Shown here in pieces: positions 33,677 to 42,197 of a stretch of DNA of 64,000 nucleotides (its first letter is position 1; each line of letters starts with the position of its first letter). Source of the stretch: an uncultured Christensenella sp. (GTDB lineage: Bacteria; Bacillota; Clostridia; Christensenellales; Borkfalkiaceae); contig CAJTYL010000006.1 in assembly GCA_910583855.1 (NCBI GenBank), forward strand, positions 1-64,000, written 5' to 3'. The notes under the pieces are model-generated. The model saw only the letters and a program-made list of their open reading frames with translations, was not told where the DNA came from and made no database searches. Both the position numbers and the translations under genes were made by a program.

Positions 33677-35143
33677 ATGGAATTAATAAGCAAAAAGCTT
33701 TTCAATAAACCCGAAAGGAAGATTAAAATAATGCAATTCGGCGAGGGCAACTTTTTAAGAGCTTTCGTTGAATGGATTATTCAGGATTTAAACGATAAAC
33801 GCGCAATCGACGCAAACGTCGTCCTCGTTCAGCCCATGCCCTTCGGCAGAGTAAAAGAACTCGGAGAGCAGGACGGACTTTACACTTTAAGGTTAGAGGG
33901 CATCGACGGCGGCAAAAAAGTAAAAAACAGTCAGGTAATCAACGTCGTCGGCGACTGCGTGAACCCTTTCACCGATTACGAAAAATTCTTGAAGTACGGC
34001 GAAAGCGAGGATTTGGAAGTTATAATTTCCAACACCACGGAAGCGGGCATTGCCGTAGACCCTACGGACACGGACTTTTCGGTTTGCCCCAGGTCTTACC
34101 CCGGTAAGCTTCTTGCGCTTTTAAAAAGACGTTACGACAAATTCAAGGGCGCAAAGGACAAGGGACTTTGCATTATCCCTTGCGAGCTTATCGACAACAA
34201 CGGCGACGAGCTTTACCGTTGCCTTACCGAACTTGCAAAAATCAAAAAGATGGACAGGAAGTTCATCGATTGGGTACAGAATTGCTGTCACTATACGTCA
34301 ACTCTCGTTGACCGAATAGTCCCCGGCTATCCCAAAAATGAAATAGAAGATATTCAAAAAGAGACGGGCTATATCGACAATAACGTGGTAAAGGGAGAAA
34401 TTTTCCACCTTTGGGTTTTAAAGAAAGAGGCGCATATTCAGAAAGTATTCCCTGCGGACAGCACGGGTTTAAACGTAATCTTTGCGGACGACATCAAACC
34501 CTACAAGCAGAGAAAGGTTAAAATTCTCAACGGGTCGCATACGGCAATGGTACCCATCGCGTATCTTTGCGGCATAGACACCGTGGGCGAAGCCGTAAAC
34601 GACCCCGCAATCGGCAAGTTCGTGCGTGACTTCGTGTTTGAAGAAGTCAATCCCACCATTGACCTTCCTCAGGACCAGATGACGGCGTTTGCAAACAGCG
34701 TTATAGAAAGATACCTGAACCCGTTCATCCGTCACGAGCTTATGTCTATTGCTCTCAACTCCACGACCAAGTTCAAAACGCGGCTTCTGCCTACCCTTAC
34801 GGACTACGTAAGGATAAAGAAAGAGCTCCCCAAGCACCTCGTGTTTGCGTATTCCGCGCTCGTTCTCTTCCATAAGGGGAAGAGGGGCGACGAGGATATA
34901 AAGCTCAACGACGACCCCGCGTATCTTGCAAAGTGGAAGGAGCTTTGGGCCGACTTCAACGGCGACTATCTCAACCTTGCCAAAAAAGCTTTGGGTTGGA
35001 CGGAAGCGTGGGACACGGATATGAACAAAATTCACCCCGAGCTTGCAACTTGCGTCGCAACCTATTTAAAGGCAATGAACGAGAAGGGTATGCGAGCTGC
35101 GGTGGAGTGTTTTGTCGAGGGCTGTAACGGCTCTTGCAAATAA
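33677..35143 (+). CDS. uxaB: tagaturonate reductase (altronate oxidoreductase)
   Basis: 488 residues, matching UxaB (~480). Mannitol-dehydrogenase-superfamily, NAD-binding at the N-terminus (MQFGEGNFLRAFVEWII), ISNTTEAGI, the family segment VDRIVPGYP, and the catalytic-lysine region KQRKVKILNGSHTAMVPIAYLCG. Reduces tagaturonate from UxaC to altronate. Preceded by AAGGAG from the family A leader; followed by a family B repeat and then uxaA. Confidence 0.95.
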   Translation: MELISKKLFNKPERKIKIMQFGEGNFLRAFVEWIIQDLNDKRAIDANVVLVQPMPFGRVKELGEQDGLYTLRLEGIDGGKKVKNSQVINVVGDCVNPFTDYEKFLKYGESEDLEVIISNTTEAGIAVDPTDTDFSVCPRSYPGKLLALLKRRYDKFKGAKDKGLCIIPCELIDNNGDELYRCLTELAKIKKMDRKFIDWVQNCCHYTSTLVDRIVPGYPKNEIEDIQKETGYIDNNVVKGEIFHLWVLKKEAHIQKVFPADSTGLNVIFADDIKPYKQRKVKILNGSHTAMVPIAYLCGIDTVGEAVNDPAIGKFVRDFVFEEVNPTIDLPQDQMTAFANSVIERYLNPFIRHELMSIALNSTTKFKTRLLPTLTDYVRIKKELPKHLVFAYSALVLFHKGKRGDEDIKLNDDPAYLAKWKELWADFNGDYLNLAKKALGWTEAWDTDMNKIHPELATCVATYLKAMNEKGMRAAVECFVEGCNGSCK

Positions 35144-35330
35144 AAACGCATAGCGTGGCGGCGCATATCACGCACTCTGCGGCGTTGCGCTCCGTGCCGC
35201 CTTGCTCATTTACTTCAAGTAAATCGCTCGGACGGTACTCTCGCGCCTTGCATAGCGCGCAATCTCCGCCGCCTGAAAAGCAATGTATTCTGCTCTCGCT
35301 TGCTTCTCTGCGTTTTTTAGCTCTCTCAAA
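35144..35330 (+). repeat. family B dispersed repeat, copy 2
   Basis: Begins one base after the uxaB stop and ends before the uxaA ribosome binding site. It opens AAAAACGCA and ends TGCGTTTTTT, so it has short terminal inverted repeats. Inside: GGCGGCGCATATCACGCACT, then GTGCCGCC-TTGCTC-ATTTACTTCAAGTAAAT and GCGCCTTGCATAGCGCGCAATCTCC. Nearly identical over ~75 bases to the copy at 38391. Confidence 0.75.
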
Positions 35331-35353
35331 GCAAATAAATTAAGAGGTCTTAA

Positions 35354-36826
35354 ATGGCTAAAAAATCAATTATTATTAACCCGCTTGACAACGTGGCGGT
35401 TGCTCTTTGCGATTTGAAAAAGGGCGAAACCCACGAAGGCGTAACCCTTTCGGAGGATATAGTCAAGGGTCACAAATTCACCCTGCGCGATATAAAAAAG
35501 GGCGAAAATATAATAAAATACGGCAACCCCATCGCCTGCGCAACGGCGGATATTCCCAAGGGCGCGCACGTGCATACGCACAACGTGCACACCAATCTTT
35601 CGGAAAATCTTGAATATTCTTACGCCAAGGTGTCTACGGACTTAAAGCCGGTCAAGGGTCGAAAGGTTAACGTATACGTACGCGCAAACGGCGACGTGGG
35701 AATAAGAAACGAAATCTGGGTTATCCCCACCGTCGGTTGCGTAAATGGACAGGCTAAGCTAATCGTTGAAAAATTCAAGGAAAAATACGGCGTAAAGGGC
35801 TGCGACGGTGTTTTCTCCTATACGCACCCCTACGGCTGTTCCCAGCTCGGCGACGACCACGAAAGAACAAAACTCATTTTGCAAAAAATAGTAAAGCACC
35901 CCAACGCGGGCGGCGTGCTCGTTTTGGGGCTGGGTTGCGAAAACAACCAGATGTCCGCCTTTAAAGAGGGGTTGGGCAAGGTTGACGAAAGCCGTATAAA
36001 GTTCCTTGTATGTCAGGACGTCGGGGACGAAATCGGCGCGGGCGTAAAGCTTTTAAAGGAAATTTCCGAAGTCGTCAAAAAGGACAAGAGAGAGGAGAAA
36101 GATATCTCCTGCCTTAAAGTCGGGCTTAAATGCGGCGGTAGCGACGGGCTTTCGGGCATAACCGCAAATCCCCTCGTCGGGCTTTTCTCCGACTATATCG
36201 TTTCGGCGGGCGGCACTACGGTCTTATCCGAAGTCCCCGAAATGTTCGGCGCGGAGCAGCTTTTGATGAACCGCGCAAAGGACGAAGTCACCTTCGATAA
36301 AGTGGTAAAACTTATCAACGATTTCAAGGACTATTTCCGCCGTAACGGACAGACGGTCTACGAAAATCCTTCCCCCGGCAACAAGGCGGGCGGCATAACC
36401 ACACTTGAGGACAAGTCCTTGGGCTGTACCCAAAAGTCGGGCTCGGGCCCCGTAGAGGACGTAGTTTTCGACGACGGCTTCGTAACTCAAAAAGGTTTGA
36501 ACCTTTTAAACGGACCGGGCAACGATATGTGCGCCGTAACCAACATAGCGGCGGCGGGCTGTCACCTCGTGCTGTTCACCACGGGCAGGGGAACGCCCTT
36601 CGGCGGGTTTGTTCCCACCTTAAAAATCGCAACAAACTCCGACCTTGCAAAGAATAAGGCAAACTGGATTGACTTCAACGCAGGCGCAGTGCTTGAAAGC
36701 GACTTTGAAACCCAGCTTGAAAAACTTATCGATTTAATCGTGGATACGGCGAACGGCAAACTTGCCAAAAACGAGATTAACGAGACCAAGGAAATAGCAA
36801 TTTTCAAAACAGGAGTTACACTGTAA
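35354..36826 (+). CDS. uxaA: altronate dehydratase
   Basis: 490 residues. N-terminal SAF domain (residues ~1-90, LCDLKKGETHEGVTL and GKNIIKYG-like), then the UxaA catalytic region: NEIWVIPTVGCVNGQ, FSYTHPYGCSQLGDDH, LGCENNQMS, LKCGGSDGLSGITANP and TGRGTPFGGFVPTLKIATN. Fe2+-dependent; dehydrates altronate to 2-keto-3-deoxygluconate, where this branch joins the KduI/KduD branch. AAGAGG precedes the ATG. Confidence 0.96.
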   Translation: MAKKSIIINPLDNVAVALCDLKKGETHEGVTLSEDIVKGHKFTLRDIKKGENIIKYGNPIACATADIPKGAHVHTHNVHTNLSENLEYSYAKVSTDLKPVKGRKVNVYVRANGDVGIRNEIWVIPTVGCVNGQAKLIVEKFKEKYGVKGCDGVFSYTHPYGCSQLGDDHERTKLILQKIVKHPNAGGVLVLGLGCENNQMSAFKEGLGKVDESRIKFLVCQDVGDEIGAGVKLLKEISEVVKKDKREEKDISCLKVGLKCGGSDGLSGITANPLVGLFSDYIVSAGGTTVLSEVPEMFGAEQLLMNRAKDEVTFDKVVKLINDFKDYFRRNGQTVYENPSPGNKAGGITTLEDKSLGCTQKSGSGPVEDVVFDDGFVTQKGLNLLNGPGNDMCAVTNIAAAGCHLVLFTTGRGTPFGGFVPTLKIATNSDLAKNKANWIDFNAGAVLESDFETQLEKLIDLIVDTANGKLAKNEINETKEIAIFKTGVTL

Positions 36827-36833
36827 CCGCCCC

Positions 36834-36945
36834 TCTTGCCTTCACCCTTAGTAAAGGGGGAAGGTGTCACGAAGCACCCCCTACCTTGCCTTCACCCTTA
36901 ATAAAGGGGGAAGGTGTCACGAAGTGACGGATGAGGGTTGTGCAA
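36834..36945 (+). repeat. tandem pair of CCTTCACCC...GGGGAAGGTGTCACGAAG repeats
   Basis: Two ~55-base units follow each other (36834-36876 and 36890-36945). Each is a hairpin CTTCACCCTTA-ATAAAGGGGGAAG with a GTGTCACGAAG tail; the second continues GTGACGGATGAGGG. A relative lies at 38600-38650 (CCTTCCCCGTGGTGGGGAAGG...GACGGATGAGGGG). REP-like elements; may also end the uxaA mRNA. Confidence 0.7.
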
Positions 36946-36977
36946 CTTTTCACCACATAAATATAAGGAGAAAATAT

Positions 36978-38390
36978 ATGAAACCTTTTATGGATAAGGA
37001 CTTTCTTCTCGATACGGAAACGGCTAAAAAGCTCTATCACGAGCATGCGGAGAAGATGCCTATTATAGACTATCACTGCCACCTGCAGCCTAAGGAAATT
37101 TACGAGGATAAGAAGTTCCGCAATTTAGCCGAGGTATGGCTGGGTGCGGGCGACAGATACGGCGACCACTACAAGTGGCGCGCTCTCCGCGCAAGGGGCT
37201 ACACAGAGGACAGCATATCGGGTCCCGATGACGACTACAAAAAATATATGCAGTTTGTAGAGAGTATGCCCTATTTCGTCGGCAACCCCCTGTATCACTG
37301 GTCGCATCTTGAAATGAGAAGGTACTTCGGCATTGACGAAATCATAAACGAAGAAAACGCAAAAGTCATTTGGGAAAAGGCGAATAAAGTCTTGGAAACG
37401 CTGACCGCGCGTGAAATGATGTACAAATTCAACGTTAAAACCGTCTGCACCACTGACGACCCCGTGGACAGCTTGGAGTGGCATAAAAAGATGAACGCCG
37501 ACTCCACCTTAAAGGTAAAGGTTCGCCCCGCTTTCCGCCCCGATAAGGCTATAAACGTAGAGCTTTCATGGTTCGCTAGCTGGGTAAATCAGCTTGCCGG
37601 AGTCGTCGGCAAGCCCATCAAATGCTTAAACGACTTGTGCGACGCGCTTGCCGCAAGAATCAAATTCTTCGACGAAATGGGCTCGAAGCTTTCGGACCAC
37701 GCCTTGGACGTAGTTCACTACGCCCACGCAACCTACGCGGAAGCCAACAAAATCTTCTTAAAGGGTATGAAGGGTGCGAAGATTTCAGAAGAAGAGCAGG
37801 ATAAGTACAAGGGCTATATCCTCGTGTTCCTTTCAAAGGAGTACGCAAAATACGGCTGGGTACAGCAGTACCACATCGGCGCACTCCGCAACAACTCAAA
37901 ATCTATGCTTGAAAAAATCGGACCCGACACGGGCTACGACGCCATAGAGGACGCAGTGTATATGGAAAAGCTCTCCGCGCTTTTGGGCGAGCTTGACAAG
38001 GACGGCGAAATGCCCAAAACCATACTTTACTGTCTTAACCCCCGCGACAATTACGCGCTTACGGTGCTTGCGGGTTGCTTCCAGAAGGAAGGCGTTAAGG
38101 GCAGGGTACAGGTCGGCACGGCTTGGTGGTTTTTGGACCAGCAGGACGGTATGCGCCAGAACCTTGAAACCTTAATGCAGGTCGGTTTGGTTGCGCAGTC
38201 CGTCGGTATGCTCACGGACAGCCGCTCGTTTCTCGCGTATCCCCGTCACGAATATTACAGAAGAATACTTTGCCAAATGCTCGGACGGCTTGTTGAAAGC
38301 GGACAGTACCCTGCGGAAGAGCTTCCCCGCTTGGGCAAAATTGTGGAAGATGTTTGCTACAATAACGCGGCGGAATACTTCGGCTTTTAA
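36978..38390 (+). CDS. uxaC: glucuronate/galacturonate isomerase
   Basis: 470 residues from ATG 36978 (MKPFMDKDFLLDTETAK), set by AAGGAG; the longer upstream frame runs through the repeats. Amidohydrolase-like isomerase with metal His in IIDYHCHLQP, TTDDPVDSLEWH, RPAFRPDKAIN and the C-terminal LTDSRSFLAYPRHEYYRRILC. Converts galacturonate to tagaturonate (and glucuronate to fructuronate), the entry step for saturated uronates. A family B repeat follows. Confidence 0.96.
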   Translation: MKPFMDKDFLLDTETAKKLYHEHAEKMPIIDYHCHLQPKEIYEDKKFRNLAEVWLGAGDRYGDHYKWRALRARGYTEDSISGPDDDYKKYMQFVESMPYFVGNPLYHWSHLEMRRYFGIDEIINEENAKVIWEKANKVLETLTAREMMYKFNVKTVCTTDDPVDSLEWHKKMNADSTLKVKVRPAFRPDKAINVELSWFASWVNQLAGVVGKPIKCLNDLCDALAARIKFFDEMGSKLSDHALDVVHYAHATYAEANKIFLKGMKGAKISEEEQDKYKGYILVFLSKEYAKYGWVQQYHIGALRNNSKSMLEKIGPDTGYDAIEDAVYMEKLSALLGELDKDGEMPKTILYCLNPRDNYALTVLAGCFQKEGVKGRVQVGTAWWFLDQQDGMRQNLETLMQVGLVAQSVGMLTDSRSFLAYPRHEYYRRILCQMLGRLVESGQYPAEELPRLGKIVEDVCYNNAAEYFGF

Positions 38391-38757
38391 TCGGGCGGCG
38401 CATATCACGCACTCTGCGGCGTTGCGCTCCGTGCCGCCTTGCTCATTTACGATAAGTAAAATCGCGGCGGACGGTACTTTGCACAAAACTGTATATTTTT
38501 TACAAAAATGTGTGCAACCCATCGCTATGCTCGGGCGCGCGCCTTGCATACCCCGCAATCTCCCCCGTCCCGAATAAAGCGAAAAGAGTTGTACCGCAAT
38601 TAAGCCTTCCCCGTGGTGGGGAAGGTGTCCCAACGGGACGGATGAGGGGTAATTACTCTTTACCCCACCCCGTCATTCTGCCCGAGCGTCAGAGAAGAAT
38701 CTTATTCGGATAATCACGGCGCAAAGGCTTGCCGAAGAATCTCGTTTATCATAAAAC
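38391..38757 (+). repeat. family B copy 3 followed by family C repeats
   Basis: 38391-38580: family B (GGCGGCGCATATCACGCACT..., ATTTACGATAAGTAAA), interrupted by an unrelated ~45-base piece near 38480-38525. 38596-38650: CCTTCCCC hairpin repeat. 38666-38750: GTCATTCTGCCC...GAAGAATCT repeat, twice. No gene is visible in this stretch. Confidence 0.65.
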
Positions 38758-38797
38758 ACAAAGCGCGTTGACGACCGTCAACGCGCTTTTTTATACT
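38758..38797. terminator. bidirectional terminator
   Basis: A perfect stem AAAGCGCGTTGACG/CGTCAACGCGCTTTT (38760-38790) with a T-run on the plus strand. It lies downstream of the minus-strand SLOG/microprotein operon as well. Confidence 0.85.
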
Positions 38798-38810
38798 CTA
38801 ACCTCAAAAC

Positions 38811-38963
38811 TTAAAACAAAGTTTTATACCAGTCCCAAGTTTCCTTGATAAAGCTCCAAATATTGTCGCCTTCAATAGCGTAAAGGATTAATAACTCTAT
38901 CCCGAATATAACGGAGTATATTAAAACGCCGATTATTATATACAATAAAACCTTTCTCTTCAT
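38811..38963 (-). CDS. 50-residue single-helix membrane microprotein
   Basis: Reads MKRKVLLYIIIGVLIYSVIF then GIELLILYAIEGDNIW and a short polar tail ending WDWYKTLF. A basic start and one ~27-residue hydrophobic helix predict a membrane protein. Its ATG overlaps the stop of the SLOG gene by 4 bp (ATGA) with AAGGT upstream, so its translation is coupled to it. Too short for many annotation pipelines; a toxin-like or effector role is possible. Confidence 0.6.
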   Translation of the reverse strand: MKRKVLLYIIIGVLIYSVIFGIELLILYAIEGDNIWSFIKETWDWYKTLF

Positions 38964-39469
38964 TTATCTACCTTGTTTAGGTCTATAATTTCTATCCGCT
39001 TGTTTTGCTTTTTTGCGTAGTTTATCGTGTACCAAGTCCCGCCCTTTTCAATACCGTTGAATATGGCAATTACTATTTCGCTTGTATCTACCATATATCG
39101 GTTGCGCTTTAACATACTGTCCGCAACGCTCCGCCCCGAAACGTAATTCTTTTCGTCTGCGCGTTCCAAAAGAGCGGTATATCGTTGTTTATCTTTATCG
39201 TTCCATTTAAGCGTTTGGTTTGCGTCGGGGATAGCGCACTCTAACGTAATAGGATATTTATCCCTTAATTTCAAAACTATTTCGGCAAAGTCCAAATCCG
39301 CGCCCAACGCCATACCCGAAATAAAGCTTGTGACGCCGTAACCGGTGAAAACGAGCTTTATTTTTTCTTCAAGGGCATGCAAATATTCTTTATGCCTTTT
39401 AATATCTTTTCCGTACTCAAACGGAAACCCTTTCGGTCTGTGCCCCGTACAACAACAAGTTTTTGTCAT
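38960..39469 (-). CDS. SLOG-fold protein, DUF1273/YspA-like
   Basis: 169 residues from ATG 39469 (MTKTCCCTGHRPKGFPFEYG); an upstream start would add a hydrophobic, non-family leader. Features: TGHRPKGFPF, VTSFISGMALGADLDFAEIVL, NYVSGRSVADSMLKRNRYMVD and the end strand KGGTWYTINYAKKQNKRIEII, the arrangement of the DUF1273/DUF2493 SLOG family that binds nucleotides or nucleotide-derived signals. The gene is divergent from an Xre regulator with a shared 100-base control region. Confidence 0.8.
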   Translation of the reverse strand: MTKTCCCTGHRPKGFPFEYGKDIKRHKEYLHALEEKIKLVFTGYGVTSFISGMALGADLDFAEIVLKLRDKYPITLECAIPDANQTLKWNDKDKQRYTALLERADEKNYVSGRSVADSMLKRNRYMVDTSEIVIAIFNGIEKGGTWYTINYAKKQNKRIEIIDLNKVDK

Positions 39470-39490
39470 AATGTAATTATAACACTGTAT

Positions 39491-39550
39491 ATGGTTATGT
39501 GCAACCATAGAAATATAAAAATAAATAATAAAATTATAGTTGCCCACAAC
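39491..39550. promoter_or_regulatory. candidate Xre operator in the divergent intergenic region
   Basis: A perfect palindrome ATGGTT-ATGTGC-AACCAT (39491-39508), plus a second dyad GTTG-CCCA-CAAC (39539-39550) sharing the GTTGC half-site, lies between the SLOG and Xre genes. Confidence 0.5.
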
Positions 39551-39568
39551 AATAAAGGAAGGCAACTA

Positions 39569-39811
39569 ATGAATAACGTAAATCACGCCTTGGTATTGAG
39601 AATAAAAGAACTTTTAGAAAAAAGGGGGTTGACGAGATATAAACTCGCTATGAGAAGCGGCGTGTCTCATTCAACTTTGAAAAATATTATGCACGAAACG
39701 GTAAAAGACAATTTGTTATCGACAACTATTTTGATTGCAAATGGGTTTGGTATGACCGTAAGTCAATTTTTGGATAGCCCATTATTTAACGAAGAAAATT
39801 TAAACATTTGA
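39569..39811 (+). CDS. Xre-family transcriptional regulator
   Basis: 80 residues from ATG 39569, with AAAGGAAGG upstream. A Cro/CI HTH: LVLRIKELLEKRGLTRYKLA, the recognition helix SGVSHSTLKNIM, then ANGFGMTVSQFLDSPLFNEE. Divergent from the SLOG/microprotein operon; it probably binds the palindrome between them. Lower G+C than the surrounding pectin genes. Confidence 0.85.
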   Translation: MNNVNHALVLRIKELLEKRGLTRYKLAMRSGVSHSTLKNIMHETVKDNLLSTTILIANGFGMTVSQFLDSPLFNEENLNI

Positions 39812-39839
39812 ATTAACGCGTTTAAAATATCGCGCCCTT

Positions 39840-40020
39840 CCCTGTCATTCTGCGCGAGGGCGTAAGCCCGCTGCTTTGCGCACCTCATTGTCATTCTGCC
39901 AGAGCGTTAGCGAAGGTTTACGCACTTTATTATAAAAATTTCTTGTAATAAGGCACAAAACGAAGTGAAGAATCTCAAAATCAAAGAGATACTTCGTTTC
40001 ACTCAGTATAACGATTGGCG
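39840..40020 (+). repeat. family C repeats between the Xre and pectinesterase genes
   Basis: Three to four degenerate units of TGTCATTCTGCGCGAGGGCGTAAGC...CGCACCT...GAAGAATCTC in both orientations. 40035-40127 holds a GTGCGGTTCATCTGAACCGC hairpin (about 40072-40092), a possible terminator for the Xre gene; nothing else is seen. Confidence 0.6.
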
Positions 40021-40127
40021 TAATAATGCGCAAAATATAGTAAAGATTTTAAGTAGCTTTTCGTTAAAAAGACGTGCGGTTCATCTGAACCGCCCCGCCT
40101 TATTATTCATTACATCATTCTACAAAA

Positions 40128-41066
40128 TTATTTAATATATTCTTTAATTTTCTTTTCAAGGCGCGCTATAATTTGTTTTACCTCGTCCCCGCCGAGTTCC
40201 CTGCACCAGCTTACGGGCGCGGGAGAGAAGTTGCAGTTCAAATTGTAATAGTTAAACCTTGCCGTTTTGTCGCGTTCGGTATCGTTCCACTTGTCGAACA
40301 GTTCGGGGTTGATATGTTCGCCGACGGCGCAGTTTATAAAATTGCACTTGCCGAAGTCCCGCCACGGGCGCGCAAGGTAGTTGGTAGCCTTCTTTGCGCC
40401 TCCGGAAAGAATTTCGCAGTCTAAAAATGTAAATCCGTGCTCTTCCGCAAGGGGGTGTGCGGGCGCGGCAATAAAGCCAACGCTTCTGCCGTCGTCAAGG
40501 GAGATAATCTTGCAGCCTTTAAAATACGCCTCCGAACAGCCGAAAATAAAGTCGACCGTACCGTAAATGCGGCAATCCTCGAAGATGTGCAACGCGTGCC
40601 CCTCTGCATACAGTTGGCGTTGCGGAATAAATCCGCGGTAGCGCGTCACCAAATCGTCGGGGAACGGATAAAGGAAAAGGGTGTCCTGCGTGGACTTTAA
40701 ATCAACGTTTTTTGCATAAAAAGTCTTTGCGTTCACCGAAAGAGCCACGCACTGCCCGACCGTCGCAGGGTCGGTGTTGGAGTTTTCCACGGACAGGTTT
40801 TCAAGCCGTACCCTTTCGCCCGTAACGCATACGGTATAGGTGCGGAACGTGTTGTATTCCTTGCCGTCCGCGTGGATTTTTCTTGCGTAGTCGCCGTAAG
40901 TTATAACCGTCTTTTCACTGCCTTCGCCGATTATGGTCAAGTCGCTTGCGGCAATCTCTATCTTCTGCTTATATTTCCCCGCAGTAAGGTATACCGTGGC
41001 GGGTCCGCTCAGATTATTCAATATATATTGCACGTCGTCATCGGGCGTCAGATGAAAAGTTTTCAT
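40128..41066 (-). CDS. pectin methylesterase, carbohydrate esterase family 8
   Basis: 312 residues, right-handed beta-helix. CE8 active site: Asp128 in QDTLF and Asp172 in GTVDFIFGC, followed by YLARPWRDFG with the conserved Arg/Trp. There is no signal peptide (MKTFHLTPDDDVQ), so it acts on imported methylated oligogalacturonides in the cytoplasm, releasing methanol and free uronates for the GH28/GH105 enzymes. AAGGAG on the minus strand fixes the start. It is divergent from the 41.2 kb membrane gene. Confidence 0.93.
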   Translation of the reverse strand: MKTFHLTPDDDVQYILNNLSGPATVYLTAGKYKQKIEIAASDLTIIGEGSEKTVITYGDYARKIHADGKEYNTFRTYTVCVTGERVRLENLSVENSNTDPATVGQCVALSVNAKTFYAKNVDLKSTQDTLFLYPFPDDLVTRYRGFIPQRQLYAEGHALHIFEDCRIYGTVDFIFGCSEAYFKGCKIISLDDGRSVGFIAAPAHPLAEEHGFTFLDCEILSGGAKKATNYLARPWRDFGKCNFINCAVGEHINPELFDKWNDTERDKTARFNYYNLNCNFSPAPVSWCRELGGDEVKQIIARLEKKIKEYIK

Positions 41067-41153
41067 ATAAAATTCTCCTTCCCGCAGAGTGGCGCGGGCA
41101 TCGTTTTACGTTACTATTATATCACAAATATTTCGTGAAATCATAAAAAAGTA

Positions 41154-41182
41154 TTGCAATTTAAAACCCCGCATGTTATAAT
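41154..41182 (+). promoter_or_regulatory. sigma-A promoter for the 41.2 kb membrane protein gene
   Basis: TTGCAA (41154-41159), a 17-base spacer and TATAAT (41177-41182). Confidence 0.7.
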
Positions 41183-41246
41183 TAGTTGGCTAAATGTGAA
41201 ATTCTACAGTTTTTTACCCTTCAGTAGTGTTTAGCGTTAAATTTTT

Positions 41247-41990
41247 ATGAAAAAATTCAACATTAACGGCGTTGTTTCATATAATCAGTATAAACTTGTC
41301 GATATATTGCTGTTTATGGTGATTATGACGGCGTTAGAGGCGGTAAACGTCTTTGCAATCAAGCAATGGTTTCCCGATATGCTGTTTGCAATATCCCTGA
41401 TGTTCACGGTGTCGCTGATAGTTTTGGTCCGTTGGAACTTTCTTGCCGCCATATTTACCGTTTTGCACGGGGTGCTGTATTGCGCGTTTTTAAGCGCTTT
41501 CCAGAACGTCGGCTACGAAGAATACATAATCTACGCCGTCGGCAATTCTTTTTTGCTTTTAAGTTGGTTTATCTTTAAAATTATTCCCAAAGAAAAACTT
41601 TTTTCCAAGTGGTATTTAACTTTAATCTACCCGTTAATCGCATTCGTTTTGGTGCTTTTGGGCAGGGCGATTGTCGCAGCGTGCTTCGGTTTCGGTTTCG
41701 TTGAAGCCCTCGGCTCGCACTTTTTTACGGAAAGTCTGAATATAGTTTTTGCAATAATCGTGCTTTTGATTTTGCGTAGGCTCGACGGAATGCTCGAGGA
41801 CCAGAAAACCTATTTAAAACGCGTTGCGCGCGAGAGAGAAGAGGCTAAAACGCCCAAAGAAGAAGTATGGGCGGGCTATACCGAGCTTGACGAAGAGGAG
41901 TTAAAAAAATTGCACGACATCCACGTTGAAAAAACGGAAGAGGGCGACGGGATAGATTTGCGGGACGAGTATCCCCCCGAAAGCAGGTAA
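41247..41990 (+). CDS. multi-pass membrane protein with acidic C-terminal tail
   Basis: 247 residues with about six membrane helices in the first 180 (LVDILLFMVIMTALEAVNVFA; FAISLMFTVSLIVLV; LAAIFTVLHGVLYCAFL; FLLLSWFIFKII; IYPLIAFVLVLLGRAIVAA; IVFAIIVLLILRR), then a charged, helical cytoplasmic tail rich in Glu/Lys. The layout resembles small ECF-type or YesL-like accessory proteins near sugar importers. Position between CE8 and the importer genes suggests a transport-related role; unproven. Confidence 0.65.
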   Translation: MKKFNINGVVSYNQYKLVDILLFMVIMTALEAVNVFAIKQWFPDMLFAISLMFTVSLIVLVRWNFLAAIFTVLHGVLYCAFLSAFQNVGYEEYIIYAVGNSFLLLSWFIFKIIPKEKLFSKWYLTLIYPLIAFVLVLLGRAIVAACFGFGFVEALGSHFFTESLNIVFAIIVLLILRRLDGMLEDQKTYLKRVAREREEAKTPKEEVWAGYTELDEEELKKLHDIHVEKTEEGDGIDLRDEYPPESR

Positions 41991-42115
41991 AAACGCATAC
42001 AAGCGGCGTTATGCTGTGTCAAACAACATTTTTTATCGGGTCATTTACGATAAGTAAACTCCCCTCAAAAAATAACGTTTTCCTTGCCTAACTTGCTTCT
42101 CTGTGTTTTTACGCG
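41991..42115 (+). repeat. family B dispersed repeat, copy 4 (divergent)
   Basis: Starts at the stop codon with AAAACGCATACAAGCGGCGTTATGCTG, contains TCATTTACGATAAGTAAACTCCCC and ends ACTTGCTTCTCTGTGTTTTTACGC. The middle is diverged from copies 2 and 3. Confidence 0.65.
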
Positions 42116-42197
42116 ATAAGTGCTAAAATTCGGCAATTCAATTTTTAGGCTTTTTAGTATATTTACTTATTTTTAAGTGATATGGAGGAAAATTTCA

